The position numbers and the translations under genes were made by a program. The notes beneath the pieces are model-generated. The model worked only from the letters and a program-made list of their open reading frames with translations, was not told the DNA's origin and did not search any database. A stretch of 64,000 nucleotides of DNA from Dermatophagoides farinae (taxonomy: Eukaryota; Arthropoda; Arachnida; Sarcoptiformes; Pyroglyphidae). The stretch spans positions 8,082,001 to 8,146,000 of the forward strand of contig NC_134677.1 of the NCBI RefSeq assembly GCF_024713945.1, written 5' to 3'. Positions 52,224 through 62,412 of the stretch are shown here, piece by piece. How positions within the stretch are numbered: the first letter of the stretch is position 1; each line of letters starts with the position of its first letter.

Positions 52224-52635
52224 ATGTTTCGAATATTTATTTTGTTCAGCTTTTTCATCTCTCGTGGACTTGCTCAAGGTAATGTTCATTTTCGATTAAT
52301 GAATTTGCGAAACTTGAAATTAATTTTTTTCCAATTTTAAAATTTTGTAGATCCACCTAAAATCAATAAAAATGTCATCGTTGATGCTGAACCGATTGCT
52401 CATACTTTTCATCTGATTAGCTGTACTGTAATATCTGGTTCTGAACCCGTATTTTTCACCTGGCTTAAAGATGAACAACCACTTCGTGAAACCAGCAATT
52501 TGAAAATTGAAATTAATCAACAATTTTCGTTATTAAAAATTCAAACAACCAACAAAAATGATTCTGGCCGTTATGCATGCCAAGTCCGTAATGCTTACGG
52601 AACTGATAGCATGATTTTTCGACTGAATGTAAAAG
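52224..52635 (+). CDS. sDscam: sDscam cassette 13 (signal peptide + variable Ig1, subclass B)
   Basis: Leader 52224-52278 (MFRIFILFSFFISRGLAQ) and Ig exon 52351-52635. DPPKINKNVIVDAEP, ISCTVISGSEPVFFTWLKD, SGRYACQVRNAYGTDS. Confidence 0.84.
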
Positions 52636-52669
52636 GTTCATTTTTTCTGTTTCATTGAGTTTTTATTCG

Positions 52670-52688
52670 TGGTTAAAAGTTGGCGCTA
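52670..52688 (+). promoter_or_regulatory. Cassette element 14 (CTCF-like)
   Basis: TGGTTAAAAGTTGGCGCTA, 97 bp before the cassette 14 start. Confidence 0.55.
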
Positions 52689-52785
52689 TCTGCTTGAATT
52701 TGTCGATTTTTTCACACTAATTTTTTTCGTGTTTGTCATCATTGTGTTTCATTCGTTTGAATCCATTCCAGTAGTGTTGTTCAAA

Positions 52786-53179
52786 ATGTTGTTTTCAGCT
52801 ATTTTCTTGTGTTTTACCTTAAATTTCGTCATCGCAGGTTTGTTGATATTTATTTTTTCAAAAAAAAAAAAATTTCTAAACTTTTTTTCTCTCTCATTAG
52901 ATGAGCCCAAATTGGTTCCACTACAAAAACGCTTAGAACTTGTGGATAAATCCACTTTTACTGTAGTCTGCAGTTTAGCATCTGGTTCTTCGGTGTTTTT
53001 TGAATGGATGAAAGATGGCCATAAATTATCGACAAACGGAAATATTCGTATCGATAATACTATTCTTTATTCTTTGCTATCCATAAAAAATTTAGCCATC
53101 ACTGATTCGGGGATTTATGAATGTATCGCTAAAAATCCTCATGGAAGTACATCGACATCCACACAACTTGTTATAAAAG
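52786..53179 (+). CDS. sDscam: sDscam cassette 14 (signal peptide + variable Ig1, subclass B)
   Basis: Leader 52786-52837 (MLFSAIFLCFTLNFVIA) and Ig exon 52901-53179 (279 bp, the shortest). DEPKLVPLQKRLELV, VVCSLASGSSVFFEWMKDG, SGIYECIAKNPHGS. Confidence 0.84.
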
Positions 53180-53224
53180 GTTTGACGGAGAAAAAATCAT
53201 ATCGATGAAACTATGTTGAGTTCA

Positions 53225-53243
53225 TGGTTAAAAGTCGGCGCTA
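53225..53243 (+). promoter_or_regulatory. Cassette element 15 (CTCF-like)
   Basis: TGGTTAAAAGTCGGCGCTA, 104 bp before the cassette 15 start; one base from element 14. Confidence 0.55.
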
Positions 53244-53347
53244 ATGTTGCTTATTTTAAATTTATTTGGCTATTCCAATTTCTACATTTTCGGTAGTAAA
53301 TTTTCAGTCTTTGAAATCTTTCAATCATAACACATGTTTATCGTTGA

Positions 53348-53696
53348 ATGACGAAAATGTTTTTCTTGAAATTTTTCACATTTTTCTCCATAATTTCAAT
53401 CGCCATTTCTGGTCCACCGAAATTGATGTCATTTAATGGTGACCTACATGAATTGATTGAAAATATGACCTATCCATTAACGTGTGTGTTGATAAGTGGT
53501 TCGAAACCAATTTTTTTCGATTGGTATCGAAATGGCGAAAAAGTTATGGAACGATTAAATCTAAAAATTGATAATCAAGATCGAATCTCACAGCTTTCTC
53601 TATCAAATGTTCAAACAAGTGATAGTGGGAAATATGAATGTCATGCGAAAAATCAATATGGTCAAGATTCGATTGCCACCAATATTTTGGTTAAAG
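53348..53696 (+). CDS. sDscam: sDscam cassette 15, single-exon form (subclass B)
   Basis: One exon: MTKMFFLKFFTFFSIISIAI then SGPPKLMSFNGD. LTCVLISGSKPIFFDWYRNG and SGKYECHAKNQYGQDS. Confidence 0.84.
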
Positions 53697-53724
53697 GTTT
53701 GGTTTGATTTGATCATTTGTTCCT

Positions 53725-53743
53725 CACTCAAATCGTGGCGCTA
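53725..53743 (+). promoter_or_regulatory. Cassette element 16 (CTCF-like)
   Basis: CACTCAAATCGTGGCGCTA, 99 bp before the cassette 16 start. No further copy lies between cassette 16 and the constant exons. Confidence 0.55.
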
Positions 53744-53842
53744 TTTGTTGAAAATTTTTTTTTATGGATTTTTCATCTTTTATAACCTAACAATGATGAC
53801 AAATACATTCTTGACCATTGAAATATTTCACTGTTGACAAAC

Positions 53843-54179
53843 ATGTTTTCATTGCGAAACATTTGGGTTTTTTTACTAATTTCAATTTCTCACCAGAATC
53901 CTGTTGTATTGAATACATGGAGTTCTTTTCAAACACAAGTACAAGGCTCTCGTTTATTTTTGAATTGTCTGCCTATTCTCGGTGATTCACCGTTTTCATT
54001 TAATTGGATGAAAAATGGCCGTGAAATCCCCGAAAACGACCATGTGCAGATCCGAAAAGATAATCTCTTGTCTATTTTATTGATTGAAAATCTAATATCT
54101 GATGATTCGGGAAATTATACTTGTTCAGTCCATAATCAAGGCGGTTTTGATAGCCAAAGTTCATATCTGAGTGTTCAAG
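53843..54179 (+). CDS. sDscam: sDscam cassette 16, single-exon form (subclass A)
   Basis: One exon, the last before the constant region: MFSLRNIWVFLLISISHQNP, VVLNTWSS. LNCLPILGDSPFSFNWMKNG and SGNYTCSVHNQGGFDSQ. Start taken at the ATG 53843. Its donor (GTGTCT) is 104 bp from the constant acceptor. Confidence 0.83.
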
Positions 54180-54283
54180 GTGTCTAATGATCAAGAACAG
54201 TGCCACGATTGCTTTTCGAATGTTTTGTTGTCGAGATTAACTAACATTTTTCAAATTATCAATTTGAATTTATTTTTTTCCAG

Positions 54284-56444
54284 TTCCACCTAGCTGGATC
54301 AAAGAGCCGAAAGACGTGAATCTACGTATGGGTGAAGAATATTCCGTGGAATGTTTGGCCGATGGTCTACCGAAACCGAAAATCAATTGGATTACACCGT
54401 CAGGTAAAACGATCGAAAATGAAATTCTGGATCTGAGTAAATTGATCAAAAATGAAAAAAATGGTCGACAAACATTGACTTTCGAATGTGTGGCTGATAA
54501 TGGCATCGGTGAGGCATTACGGAAAAGTATCACCATCTCTTATAATGGTAAGCGAATTCGTCCAAAGATTTTCAGTGATTTTAATTGATGATTTGAAGTA
54601 CCGGCGAGATTTGATGAAAAATACAGTTCATTACAAGCGAAAAAAGGCGATATAATTGTCATGAAATGCAACGCTACCGGTGATCGACCGATCACAATAC
54701 GTTGGACAAAAGATGGAATTAAATTGGACCGGTTGAGTCATCATTATGAAATGACGGATTTCTCCACCAGTCAAGGTGTCATTTCTGAACTATCAATTCG
54801 ACCGGTGCAGAAAAGTGATGGCGCAATATATAAATGCGACGCTGAAAATGAGCATGGTCGTGATGATCGAACCATAAAATTATCAGTGGTAGAAGAACCA
54901 AGTTCACCGGTTAACGTTAAAATCAATGAAGTATGGTCACGTTCAGCCAGTGTTTCATGGCGTCATCCTCAGAATGGTAATTCACCTGTCATCCGATATC
55001 TTATACATTATTGGCGTCGACAAAGTGCTCCGCATCGATTGCATGAAGTAAATGTTAGCAGTTCGCAGACATCGTATTTGATCAAAAATCTCAATCCTGG
55101 ATTGTCCTATGAGTTGTCCGTTATTGCCGAAAACGAGGTTGGACGTAGTCAACCATCGGAAACGGTGCCATTTTTTACTGGTGAAGAGGAACCAAGTGCA
55201 CCACCGAATGATATAAATGTCGAACCAAAAGGACCGACTACAATTCGGATTACATGGCGTGCACCACCAAAAGAATTCTGGAATGGCCTGATCAAAGGTT
55301 ATTATGTTGGTTTCCGAAAAGCCGACGATACAAATACAGCTTATACATTGAAATCCATTGATTCCAAATACACAGAAGCCAATCAAATCGAAAGTGAAGT
55401 TTATGAATATTTTCTACGCGACCTATCACGTGGTACGGAGTATGAAATCGTTATCAAAGCCTATAATATGGCCGGTAGTGGACCACAATCTCATGTATTG
55501 CTGGCACGTACACTTGATGGTGATCTACCACCTGCGCAACACCTAATTGCAACGGAAACCACGACAAATTCAATTTCCTTAAGATGGCATCAACGAGATA
55601 ATCGGAATTCGATTACCTCAATCATTAGCTATACGTTACAATATCAAAAGGAAGGTGAACCAAAATGGCATGAAATACCATTTAGTTCGTTGGCAACATC
55701 AGCTCCATCGATCGAACAATCATCGATGCCAATCTATACGCATACATTGGTCAATCTGGAAAGTGGCACTAATTATCGAATATTTGTGACGGCTGTTAAT
55801 CGTTTCGGTTTCTCTGATCCAAGTAATATTGTCAACACTAAAACCATTGGAGGTTTGTTTCGTTTTTTTTCTGTTATTCAAATTTCACCCAAATTCTGAT
55901 TTTTTGATTTCAACAGAACGATTGAATTTCCAAGGAAAATTGATGAACCACTACTATGAAAGTCCATATTATATGCAACCAGAATTCACTATTCCAATAC
56001 TGACTGCATTCGTAATCGTAGTCATCATTATGGTCATTGCATATGTCTGTGTCCGTCGTGCGAAACATCGAGCAGCTGCCAGTAGTCGTAAGTTATTGTT
56101 CATCGGTTATTTCAATCAACAGATTGACATTTTTAATCTTTTATCCTCAATTTCACTAGTTATCCTAGAGAGTGCAAGCAAACAATTTACCGGATATAAT
56201 ACGGCGCCAAGATATGCTGATTTTGATAAAGTCAGTGGCAAACCACTAATAATGACCGAACAAGGCAATATATTTCCGACTGCATATGCTACAATGCCAC
56301 TGGATGAAAATATGCAGGTTTGTCTCAAATTTCGATTTAAAGATTTTTCACTGAGAAAAATAATGTCGATCTATTTCTAATTAAAATTAGCCATGGACAG
56401 GAGAAATGAAAAAAGATTCGCATATTTATGATCATCCGCAATAA
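54284..56444 (+). CDS. sDscam: sDscam constant region (Ig2, Ig3, FNIII x3, membrane helix, short tail)
   Basis: Cell-surface recognition protein body, 633 residues after any cassette. Exons 54284-54547 (Ig2: VPPSWIKEPKD, VECLADGLPKPKINW, FECVADNG), 54599-55852 (Ig3: MKCNATGDRPITIRWTKDG, YKCDAENEHG; then three FNIII domains opening EEPSSPVNV, EEPSAPPND and DLPPAQHLI), 55917-56087 (membrane helix FTIPILTAFVIVVIIMVIAY followed by RRAKHR), about 56160-56317 and 56391-56444 (tail with GYNTAPRYADFD, and end SHIYDHPQ). Introns are 51-73 bp. The acceptor of the fourth exon is ambiguous: AG at 56159 or 56168 would differ by three residues. The Ig3-FN1-3 block in one exon and the three-FNIII architecture match chelicerate sDscam, not full-length Dscam with six FNIII. 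The tail is short, with tyrosines but no catalytic domain. Confidence 0.92.
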
Positions 56445-58176
56445 CCAATGGCTGTCAAACAAATTCCACTTTTTTCTGTTTATTATGTCTCAAAATAGTT
56501 GTCGATTCAATTGGATTTCATCTTGTGCCACGCCGAAAGACACACAAACACACATCGAATACTCAAACTTTCTCAAATAGAACAAATACTCAAATCCACA
56601 CCCAAAAAACAAAATATTCTTGAACTATATACAATATTTTCTTTGGTCTAACTCTATCTTCTGTCTGTAATTCTGGATTCTCTTTCTTATTGACTGATTC
56701 TCTAATCTAGTTTTTTTTTGTTTCTGTTTCAAATAGTCAATACAATTGATCTCATTCGAATGCATAACACACATCTTGGCCTAATTCCATATTTCAAACA
56801 TACAATTCAATCAGATAGTCGTGATTTTTTTTTGTTTTAATTATAAAATGAAATTTAATTTAATTAAAATGATTAAAATGATAATTTTCAATGTTTTCCT
56901 AATTTTTAGTTATAATTTTCCAATTGAATTATTATGATCCAGTGGTAGACATAAATTCGATTCGAACGACAAAACAATGAACCTGAAAAGCCAGAGAAAC
57001 CATACAATGAACCCCAAAAATACATGCACAATGTCCTTGTTTTCAGATAGATTTTCTGCTTTATTTAGTGCGCGTACCTATCCTGTTGTTTGGATGAATT
57101 TTGTTCAAGTTCGTGACCGACCAACAACAACACATGGTGTGTGTGTGGGTATATAGCTTTGGGCTGAATACTTATTTCCATTCTGGTTACAGACAACCCA
57201 ATGAAAGAAAATCACTGAATGACAAACACACACACGGGACAACTTTCCAATGTCGCAAGTGATTTAACGATCAATACCTTCAATACGCAGGAACAATAAT
57301 AGTTTATACGATGAAATTGCAAAAATTAATCGATTTAAATTGAATTTCGATGATAATCGTTAGCCATTTGAAATGGACAATAATATTCAATTTTTTGTGT
57401 TAAAAAAAATCCATACGAATTATTCCCTTCTGATAATACTTGGCTTTTAAAAGTTTTGCCTTTTAAATTTTGTGTAAATCAACTAGCATCGTACAAATTG
57501 GTCAAATTAAAAATGGGTTGGTCCGAAATGTTATAAACAAAAACGTTCGACATGCGTATCATTGATGAGCATGACTCACAAATTCATTACTAGAGGACGC
57601 TATCGTACGGACTGTGTGTAAAAAAAAAAATTTCAAAAAAATCTGCAATCATAAACTTGTTCGAATTAAAAAAAAAAATTAATCAATATTTTTGATCATG
57701 AATCAGTAAGAAATTTTTTTTATTTATAAAATGAAACAAAATGTGAATTTCACAAAATTTCACATAATAATCAACTACTATGGCTTTACGAATGAGGCTG
57801 AATGAATCTTTCATGTTAAATGGACATACATGCAAATGTGTAATTTCAATTGTGATGTGAAAATAATTAATTTATTACGAGTCATTGTTTTTTATTTTGT
57901 ATAAATTATATGACGATTAGTGTTTTGAAAAAATAAATGATGATTCGCCAAGATTATGTTGTTCATATAGTGGATGCTGTTGATGTGATATGATTGTGAT
58001 CAAAGGCACTAATTATTTTATTGTAATTTAGTGGAGGGGGTTGAACTAAAAAAAAAATCGATTCGAATGAATTCCAAATATCAATTCTGTTGTTGACCAT
58101 CGTTTTGTTTAAATTGATCGTCGAATTTTTTTCATCACTGGTGACGATGATGATCCTGAATTTTTTCTATTAATTT

Positions 58177-58232
<56 letters not shown>

Positions 58233-58689
58233 ATGGATAAAATGAGTAGAAAAAAAATTCAAATTATAAACTTTTGGCAAAAAAAAGTAAATGAAATTGT
58301 CCAAATAGATCAACAGAGAAAGAGGCAGAAAATGTTAATAAATGAAAAAAAAGTTAATTTTCGCATATTTGTTCATCTTCAACATTTAATCATCATTCGA
58401 AATGAAAATTAAAAAAAAATTAGATTAAAATGAATGGATGTTTGCTTGTTTTGTTCTGTTTTTTTTTGAAAAAATTTATAAAGCAAAAAAGTGAATTTAA
58501 AGATGAAAAAAAAACAAAACAAAAGATAACTATTTATAAATGATGATGATGATACGTCATAGTAATAGTAATAATGTATAATTTTGTTGTTGGTAGTTGT
58601 TCCTTTGAGAAAAATAAAAAGATACATATTTACAAAAGGCACCAGAAATGAATATATGAATAGTTGGAAAAGAAATGACAGAATTATCA
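56445..58689. other. 3' side of sDscam, convergent with the phosphatase gene
   Basis: 2.2 kb of mostly non-repetitive AT-rich sequence that may be 3' untranslated region. AATAAA at 57932-57937 is a candidate end for sDscam. TAGAGGACGCTATC at 57591-57604 is one base from the CTCF-like core. (GA)24 lies at 58181-58228. I saw no extra cytoplasmic-tail exon. Confidence 0.5.
58181..58228 (+). repeat. (GA)24 microsatellite
   Basis: Forty-eight uninterrupted bases of GA dinucleotides, the longest perfect one noticed here; it is close to the end of the phosphatase gene. Confidence 0.95.
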
Positions 58690-60568
58690 TCATAATTTAT
58701 CGACGATAGAGAAATTTTCATCATTCTGTTTTTTAAAATAGATAGCCAGCCCAATACAGATGGCCACACCGAAACAGAATGAAAATGTTTTGAAATATTT
58801 ATTAATTTTTTGATAAAACATTAACCTTTCTTCCATTTCTTTTTGTTTTCGTTTTATACGTTGTATTGTTTCCATTGTTTTACGTCGTTTTTCTTCACGT
58901 TCTTTTTTCCTTTGCCGTATTAGTAGCCCATCATCATGTGTTTCATCATCATCAATATCATTGTGATTTTTATCATTAGTATTATCGATTTTACTGCTTA
59001 ACTCATTATTTGGAAGCGTTGAGTTAGTAGTTCTTACAGCGTTCTGATTATCATCATCATCAACATCATTATCATCAACAACTTCTTCATTTATCAATTC
59101 TTCATAATCATCATCATCTTGATCATCAGATGAATCATTAATAACATTGTTATCCGAGAGGATTGTATCATGATTAAAAACAATGTTAGTATCGTCAATA
59201 TTGGCTGAATAGTCTTCATTATCATCGACAATACCAAATGATCGTTTGATTTTGACATTTGATGATGTATTAGTTTTGATATTATTCGTTGGCTGTTGTT
59301 TTTGTTGCTGTTGTTGTGGAATAGGATGCTTCATTTCGTCGTTGTTGATCATTTGTTTTGAGCCTTCAATTATGGCCATAAATGAGAAACGTAATTGATC
59401 AGATGTTTGAATAAGACCCATACGATATGTACGAATATCTAATAATACATCAATTATGTTGATTGAATCTCGACATTTATTTTTCTCTATCTATAAACAA
59501 ATAAAACAAAAAAAAGAGAATAAGATTTTTCTAGTTTTCAAATAAATATTACCATGACAAGACATGAATCGACCAAAACAAACGTTCCTGATCTTCCGAT
59601 ACCAGCACTGCAATGAATTACAGGTGGTCCATGTTGTTCATCGATATTATCCAAACACCCTGATTGCCTAACGGCAGATAAAAATTCTAAAAATGAATCA
59701 CAACTTCGTGGTAGATCAAAATCTGGCCATGATGTATAATGAAAATGTAAAATCTCTTTTGAAGTTTCAGTCTATAAAATCATTCATTATGAAATGATGA
59801 ATGAGAAAAATTGTAATGACATGAATAATTATTTGATTTGATTTCAAGAAAAAAAACACTTACCAGTAAATCACTTAGGATAAATGTTCTTAGAATATAA
59901 AAATTAAATTTTTCCACCGATTTGACTTTAACTTTTAGGCCAACATCATCGAAAAATAGCTCATCAACATCATTCCGGTTTTGGCCATCGGGCCAATATT
60001 TATGGCATTTAATATTACCGCATTCAATTAGATTATTAAGCATTAATATGGCTCTAGATTTTTGTTCCCAAACCATTAACCAAAAATGACCAGATGTATT
60101 TGGTAAGGGACCCTATTTCAGTAATTCAATTAAAGAAAAAAATGAAATTGGTTTTATTTCATTCATTCATTTGATTTTACTTGCCTGTGTAAGTATATAT
60201 CTACGATTAGCTAATGGTACGGCTACATGGCTTGCGTTTATATAATTGAAATTATATCTTTCCAATTTGACACGAGTCTTATCATCTAAAGAAAAAAAAT
60301 TGATATCATTATTATTCAATCAATCGATTGATTAATTAATTAATTAATTAACACATACATGGTACAACATCAGTATAACGATTCAATGGTTTATTCTCAA
60401 TTTTTCTTGATTCTTTACTTGAAAATATTTGCGACATTGAATTCATATTCTAAATAAAGTGTAAAGGAAAAAAATTTTTTTTTTATCAATCATTATGGTC
60501 ATTATACAAACCTTGAAAATTTTTCGCCATTTTTCATTATTTTCGTAATCATGAAATTCGGCTTCCAT
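58690..60568 (-). CDS. Ptp61F: Tail-anchored protein tyrosine phosphatase (PTPN1/PTPN2, Ptp61F-like)
   Basis: Non-receptor tyrosine phosphatase, in animals anchored to ER or nuclear membranes and damping JAK/STAT and insulin signalling. Six exons: 60568-60512, 60449-60359, 60285-60185, 60112-59864, 59771-59553, 59490-58690 (505 residues). Seen: [45 protein letters not shown], the WPD loop ([13 protein letters not shown], about residue 181), the catalytic P-loop [14 protein letters not shown] (Cys about 220) and the Q-loop [11 protein letters not shown]. After the domain come about 130 acidic, Asn/Asp-rich residues, a charged coiled coil ([17 protein letters not shown]) and a C-terminal membrane anchor ([19 protein letters not shown]). 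The third intron has a GC donor (CAG|GCAAGT). All catalytic residues are present. Confidence 0.95.
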
Positions 60569-62246
60569 GTTGTTGTTGTTGGATTTTTGATGAATAATTT
60601 CAAATTATTGTTGTTGAATGAATTTTTTTTCTATATGATTGATGAAAAAAATAATATCCGAGATGATATGTTCAATGAGATCAAGAAAGAAAACGAAAAT
60701 AAATAATAAATGCAAATAAAAATGTCAACATAATCCAGTGATGATGACAATGTTGTTGTTGTTGATCATCATCAAGATATTTTCACATTCAATCAAAAAT
60801 TGACCGGTTGAATTGATTTTTTTTTTTTTTGGAATTTCAACGAATCGAAGAATTTTTCACATTTGTTGTTCTTTTACTGTCACACAAATGAAACAAAAAA
60901 AAAATTTTATGTAAATTAGAGCAAACAAAAGAATAAAAAAAAAATCAAAATGGTGTTCTCTATCTCTCGCCCCCACTACCAAAGTCGTGGTGTTGTTGTC
61001 ATTTTTCCACTTCTTCTTTTTTTTTCTTCTTCGTTTTTATATGTTAACAAAATAACAAAATTATTATTATTATCGTGATTCTTGTTGTTGTTTTCTCAAC
61101 AATTTTTTTTTCTTAAAAGAGTCGACTCTTTAAAACTGTGGTGGCCCATCATCATACATTCACATTTCACATTCGATTCAATATATATGGATTCAAAAGC
61201 CGAAATTGAAGAAAATGATGATGATGATGATAAAGAACGCAGGAATATTTTTATTGTAAAGAAAAGAAAAACAGCCGTATAGAAATAGAAACGATGATGA
61301 TGATGATGATTATAAATATTAAAAAGCAACAACGGTTTTTTAAGCAATAGTTATTGCAATTGCAATCTTTGTGTGTGTTTGTGTATCTGTCAGGAGTAGA
61401 ATCATCAATTGCAAAAAAATGCAGAAAGCATATAATAAAACGACATTAAAATACAACACAAAAAAAAAAATATTCGAAACAAGAGAGAGTGAGAGTGATG
61501 AACGAAACAATCGAGAAATGTACGCTGCTAGTGACGCGATATATCGATTGTATTCGGGACGGAAAATCTTTTTTTCCATTTATTCAAAATATGAATAACA
61601 AAAAAAAAAAAAAATTCGGTTATCGATGATTGATCGAAAATAAACACACAAATATTGTAGACCATCAAATGATGGTGGCGTTAATCGAATGAAACAACAA
61701 ATATTAAATGATTGATTGATTGATTGATGCAATCAAGATGCAACACTATCAGATAACAGCAAAAAAAAAAATGATGACACTTTAATATTGCAATCTTCTT
61801 AACAAGTTACAACTATAGTTATTAATCTCGTCTGTCTAAGAAAAATCGATTTATTTGTTTTACGTTTTTTTTTTTGGTTGAAATACATTTGTTATGAAAT
61901 AAAAAAAAAATTAAAATTAATAACAGGTTAACAAAATAGATGGCGCTATCGCTTTCATTATTTATTGACATTCATTTTCAATTCGAATTCTTTCTTTGAT
62001 CCTATAAAATATATTCCAATGATGATCATTTTTTTTTGCTCAACAAAAAAAAATGATGAATAAATTCGTATGAAAAATAATGAATTCAAAAAAAAAAGTT
62101 AACAACAATGACAAAAATGACACACACACACACACACACACCACACCATCATAATCACAATCATCATCACCGATAACAATGTATCATGTGAACCATATGA
62201 TGTTACAAATTTTTGCTTGAATTGAAACTTTCAATGTATATGTCAA
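60569..62246. other. Upstream region of the phosphatase gene
   Basis: Simple repeats plus a GC-richer patch at about 60957-60990 (CTCGCCCCCACTACC) that could be near the phosphatase promoter. At 61930-61948 AACAAAATAGATGGCGCTA has a perfect CTCF-like core. A 16-bp palindrome lies at 61116-61131. No gene is supported. Confidence 0.45.
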
Positions 62247-62412
62247 TCAACTATAACTGCAGCTAAAATCTGAATCATCATCGTCATCATCAGATTCAAT
62301 TTGCTAGATAAAAAAAAATGAAACACACACACATCTCTATTTAAACGTTCACTTAACTTTTACTTACTTTGATGAAGACTATGAAAAAGAAGACAAGCAT
62401 AAAATGTTTCAT
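62247..62412 (-). CDS. Candidate small secreted acidic peptide
   Basis: A two-exon frame too short for ordinary gene finders: exon 62412-62368 encodes MKHFMLVFFFIVFIK, a good signal peptide core, and exon 62303-62247 encodes [18 protein letters not shown] followed by a stop. The join is in phase 0 with a consensus donor (GTAAGT) and a T-rich acceptor ending ATCTAG; the intron is 64 bp, the size usual in this genome. The mature part would be about 18 residues, acidic and with one cysteine. I know no family for it. No neighbour or poly(A) signal backs it, so transcript evidence would decide. Confidence 0.4.

Larger units (their letters stand above)
44843..56444 (+). other. sDscam: Shortened Dscam (sDscam-alpha type) locus with 16 alternative first cassettes
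   Basis: Whole-locus entry. Sixteen cassettes between 44982 and 54179 each encode a signal peptide and one variable Ig domain, and each ends in phase 1, so any can splice to the constant exon at 54284 (also phase 1). The constant part encodes Ig2, Ig3, three FNIII domains, one membrane helix and a short cytoplasmic tail. The product thus has three Ig plus three FNIII domains. This is the layout published for chelicerate sDscam-alpha genes, whose cassettes have their own promoters and whose isoforms act as homophilic cell-recognition molecules. Twelve cassettes have two exons and four have one; two of the sixteen carry frameshifts. Confidence 0.92.

Noticed and set aside
44843-53743. The regularly spaced GGCGCT elements as a CRISPR-like or transposon repeat array
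   Set aside because: The repeats are short and degenerate and the 'spacers' are homologous exons; no terminal repeats or transposase are present.
44982-54179. Reading the sixteen Ig open frames as sixteen small independent secreted Ig genes
   Set aside because: None ends in a stop with a proper 3' end; all stop at a phase-1 splice donor that fits the constant exon at 54284.
61116-61131. Perfect 16-bp palindrome AAAGAGTCGACTCTTT
   Set aside because: About one such palindrome is expected by chance in 64 kb, and nothing around it suggests function.
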